Part shown: positions 61,507 through 64,000 of the stretch, piece after piece
Numbering within the stretch: position 1 is the stretch's first letter
How the letters are laid out: each line of letters opens with the position of its first letter
From: Prosapia bicincta
Lineage: Eukaryota; Arthropoda; Insecta; Hemiptera; Cercopidae
NCBI GenBank assembly: GCA_036971475.1
Contig: JBAIZL010000006.1
Coordinates: forward strand, 9,869,656-9,933,655
Direction of reading: 5' to 3'
DNA: 64,000 nucleotides
Notes under the pieces: model-generated
What the model was told of the DNA's origin: nothing
Databases searched by the model: none
What the model saw: only the letters and a program-made list of their open reading frames with translations
Position numbers and translations under genes: made by a program

Positions 61507-64000
61507 GTCAATTCTGTATCGTTTAAGCTATTAAAATAAGAATTCTATTTTTGGAAGAAATCGAAAAAATCCATGAACTATAGTTCATGCTTTTTTTAGT
61601 GTAAAAATTTAATATTATGATTACTCGTATAACACACACAATAGATAAATTCTGCGAGTACCATGCAATTCTATGGTAAATTCTGTATCGTTTAAGCTAT
61701 TAAAATAAGAATTCTATTTTTGGAAGAAATCGAAAAAATCCATGAACTATAGTTCATGCTTTTTTTAGTGTAAAAATTTAATATTATGATTACTCGTATA
61801 ACACATTCAATAGATAATTTCTGCGAGTACCATGCAATTCTATGGTCAATTCTGTATCGTTTAAGCAAATAAAATAAGAATTCTATTTTTGGAAGAAATC
61901 GAAAAAATCCATGAACTATAGTTCATGCTTTTTTTAGTGTAAAAATTTAATATTATGATTACTCGTATAACACATACAATAGCTAATTTCTTTCGGGTAC
62001 CATGCAACTCTATGGTCAGTTCTGTATCGTTTAAGCTATTAAAATAAGAATTCTATTTTTGGAAGAAATCGAAAAAATCCATGAACTATAGTTCATGCTT
62101 TTTTTAGTGTAAAAATTTAATATTATGATTACTCGTATAACACATACAATATATAATTTCTGCGGGTACCATGCAATTCTATGTTCAATTCTGTATCGTT
62201 TAAGCTATTAAAATAAGAATTCTATTTTTGAAGAAATCGAAAAAATCCATGAACTATAGTTCATGCTTTTAATAGTGTAAAAATTTAATATTATGATTAC
62301 TCGTATAACACATACTATAGATAATTTCTGCGAGTACCATGCAATTCCATGGTCAATTCTGTATCGTTTAAGCTATTAAAATAAGAATTCTATTTTTGGA
62401 AGAAATCGAAAAAATCCATAAACTATAGTTCATGCTTTTTTTAGTGTAAAAATTTAATATTATGATTACTCGTATAACACATACAATAGATAATTTCTGC
62501 GAGTACCATGCAATTCTATGGTAAATTCTGTATCGTTTAAGCTATTAAAATAAGAATTCTATTTTTGGAAGAAATCGAAAAAATCCATGAACTATAGTTC
62601 ATGCTTTTTTTAGTGTAAAAATTTAATATTATGATTACTCGTATAACACATACAATAGATAATTTCTGCGAGTACCATGCAATTCTATGGTCAATTCTGT
62701 ATCGTTTAAGCTAATAAAATAAGAATTCTATTTTTGGAAGAAATCGAAAAAATCCATGAACTATAGTTCATGCTTTTTTTAGTGTAAAAATTTAATATTA
62801 TGATTACTCGTATAACACATACAATAGCTAATTTCTGCGGGTAACATGCAACTCTATGGTCAGTTCTGTATCGTTTAAGCTATTAAAATAAGAATTCTAT
62901 TTTTGGAAGAAATCGAAAAAATCCATGAACTATAGTTCATGCTTTTTTTAGTGTAAAAATTTAATATTATGATTACTCGTATAACACATACAATAGATAA
63001 TTTCTGCGGGTACCATGCAATTCTATGGTCAATTCTGTATCGTTTAAGCTATTAAAATAAGAATTCTATTTTTGAAGAAATCGAAAAAATCCATGAACTA
63101 TAGTTCATGCTTTTTTTAGTGTAAAAATTTAATATTATGATTACTCGTATAACACATACTATAGATAATTTCTGCGAGTACCATGCAATTCCATGGTCAA
63201 TTCTGTATCGTTTAAGCTATTAAAATAAGAATTCTATTTTTGGAAGAAATCGAAAAAATCCATGAACTCTAGTTCATGCTTTTTTTAGTGTAAAAATTTA
63301 ATATTATGATTACTCGTATAACACATACAATAGATAATTTCTGCGGGTACCATGCAATTCTATGGTCAGTTCTGTATCGTTTAAGCTATTAAAATAAGAA
63401 TTCTATTTTTGGAAGAAATCGAAAAAATCCATGAACTATAGTTCATGCTTTTTTTAGTGTAAAAATTTAATATTATGATTACTCGTATAACACATACAAT
63501 AGATAATTTCTGCGGGTACCATGCAATTCTATGGTCAATTCTGTATCGTTTAAGCTATTAAAATAAGAACTTTATTTTTGGAAGAAATCGAAAAAATCCA
63601 TGAACTATAGTTCATGCTTTTTTTAGTGTAAAAATTTAATATTAAGATTACTCGTATAACACATACAATAGATAATTTCTGCGAGTACCATGCAATTCTA
63701 TGGTCAATTCTGTATCGTTTAAGCTATTAAAATAATAATTCTATTTTTGGAAGAAATCGAAAAAATCCATGAACTATAGTTCATGCTTTTTTTAGTGTAA
63801 AAATTTAATATTATGATTACTCGTATAACACATACAATAGATAATTTCTGCGGGTACCATGCAATTCTATGGTCAGTTCTGTATCGTTTAAGCTATTAAA
63901 ATAAGAATTCTATTTTTGGAAGAATTCGAAAAAATCCATGAACTATAGTTCATGCTTTTTTTAGTGTAAAAATTTAATATTATGATTACTCGTATAACAC
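61507..64000 (+). repeat. Right-end monomers, GCGGGTACC and GCGAGTACC types alternating
   Basis: About 15 monomers to the window edge. The order CTATGGTAAATTC, AAGCTAATAAAA (or AAGCAAATAAAA), TAGCTAATTTC with CAACTCTATGGTCAG, TTTTTGAAGAAATCG, and ACTATAGATAATTTC with TTCCATGG occurs at 61.6-62.4 kb and again at 62.5-63.25 kb, echoing 52.97-53.75 kb. The array is cut by the window edge mid-monomer. Confidence 0.8.

Larger units (their letters stand above)
1..64000 (+). repeat. Continuous 169-bp satellite DNA array (about 380 monomers)
   Basis: Every part of the window aligns by eye to the same 169-bp unit, recognisable by the landmarks ATTACTCGTATAAC, GCGAGTACCATGC, GTATCGTTTAAGC, AAGAATTCTATTTTTGG and CATGAACTATAGTTCATG in fixed order. 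Unit starts at 1, 170, 339, 508, 677 and 846 show the exact 169-bp step. All units run in one orientation and both window ends fall inside the array, so its real length exceeds 64 kb. No unique sequence, transposon remnant, gene or RNA gene interrupts it. Composition of the variant-free unit is 74% A+T. The repeat has no coding capacity: the unit length is not divisible by three and stops occur in every frame. By analogy with other complex satellites it probably forms centromeric, pericentromeric or subtelomeric heterochromatin; the sequence alone does not say which. The species is not identified. Confidence 0.97.

Noticed and set aside
1..64000. CRISPR array
   Set aside because: Repeats are regular, but the whole 169-bp unit is conserved; there are no short repeats separated by unique spacers and no cas genes.
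1..64000. CENP-B box in the monomer
   Set aside because: The required TTCG...CGGG core is not present. TTCG occurs only in rare variants (for example GAATTCGAAAAA near 40493), without the rest of the motif.
1..64000. Telomeric repeats or a telomere-array junction
   Set aside because: No run of TTAGG, TTAGGG or TTAGGC repeats occurs, so a subtelomeric location cannot be supported from the window.
1..64000. Transposon or retroelement insertion in the array
   Set aside because: I checked for breaks in the monomer rhythm. All irregular lengths (140, 142-143, 151, 167-168, 171 bp) are explained by internal indels in the monomer, with no foreign sequence.

Overview
The whole 64-kb window is one uninterrupted, AT-rich tandem satellite array. 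I see no gene, RNA gene, transposon, CRISPR array or unique-sequence island. The monomer is 169 bp in a head-to-tail series of about 380 copies, all in the same orientation from base 1 to base 64000. A monomer without variants lies at 22383-22551. It is about 26% G+C (44 of 169 bases by hand count) and carries one EcoRI site, four CpGs and a perfect 18-bp dyad (CATGAACTATAGTTCATG) set between an A6 run and a T7 run. Because 169 is not a multiple of three and every frame contains stops, the longest open frames are about 65-69 codons. These arise only where short variant monomers happen to remove stops, so I call no CDS.

The array suggests eukaryotic constitutive heterochromatin (centromeric, pericentromeric or subtelomeric). 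The nucleosome-like monomer length, dyad symmetry and A/T runs are common in such satellites. CpG is not depleted in the monomer (observed/expected about 1.4), which fits an animal with little germline CpG methylation, such as an insect or nematode, better than a vertebrate or a plant. Satellites of about this length are known from aphids and from root-knot and other nematodes, but I cannot match this one from memory and leave the species open.

The array is a mosaic of higher-order repeats (HORs), not a uniform run of monomers. From left to right: block A (1-2378 and 2886-5434, 14 and 15 monomers); a linker (5435-6455); block B (6456-10303 and 10304-13814, directly adjacent copies of a ~3.85-kb HOR); a less ordered stretch (13815-17638); block C (four adjacent copies, 17639-25959, 1.95-2.29 kb each); a mixed stretch (25960-29647); block D (29648-31420 and 32097-33530); a mixed stretch (33531-38040); block E (38041-45187, four segments paired into a ~3.66-kb period); block F (45703-48235 and 48236-51104, adjacent); block G (54276-56283 and 56284-58291, adjacent and both 2008 bp); and block H (two copies with a 1158-bp period around 59.2-61.5 kb, related to 51.9-52.9 kb). 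Copies within a block differ at only a few bases, but several pairs differ by exactly one or two whole monomers, as expected from unequal exchange in register.

The most notable structure is in the dyad. Its centre varies repeatedly in length while the arms are kept. In at least 25 monomers (8.6-45.2 kb) the dyad's right arm and the next 30 or so bases are replaced, giving a 140-bp monomer with a different inverted repeat (arms GTTATACG and CGTATAAC, loop ATTGCT). Other rarer variants (151 bp, 143 bp, 7-bp deletion) remove or truncate the dyad and are confined to particular HORs.
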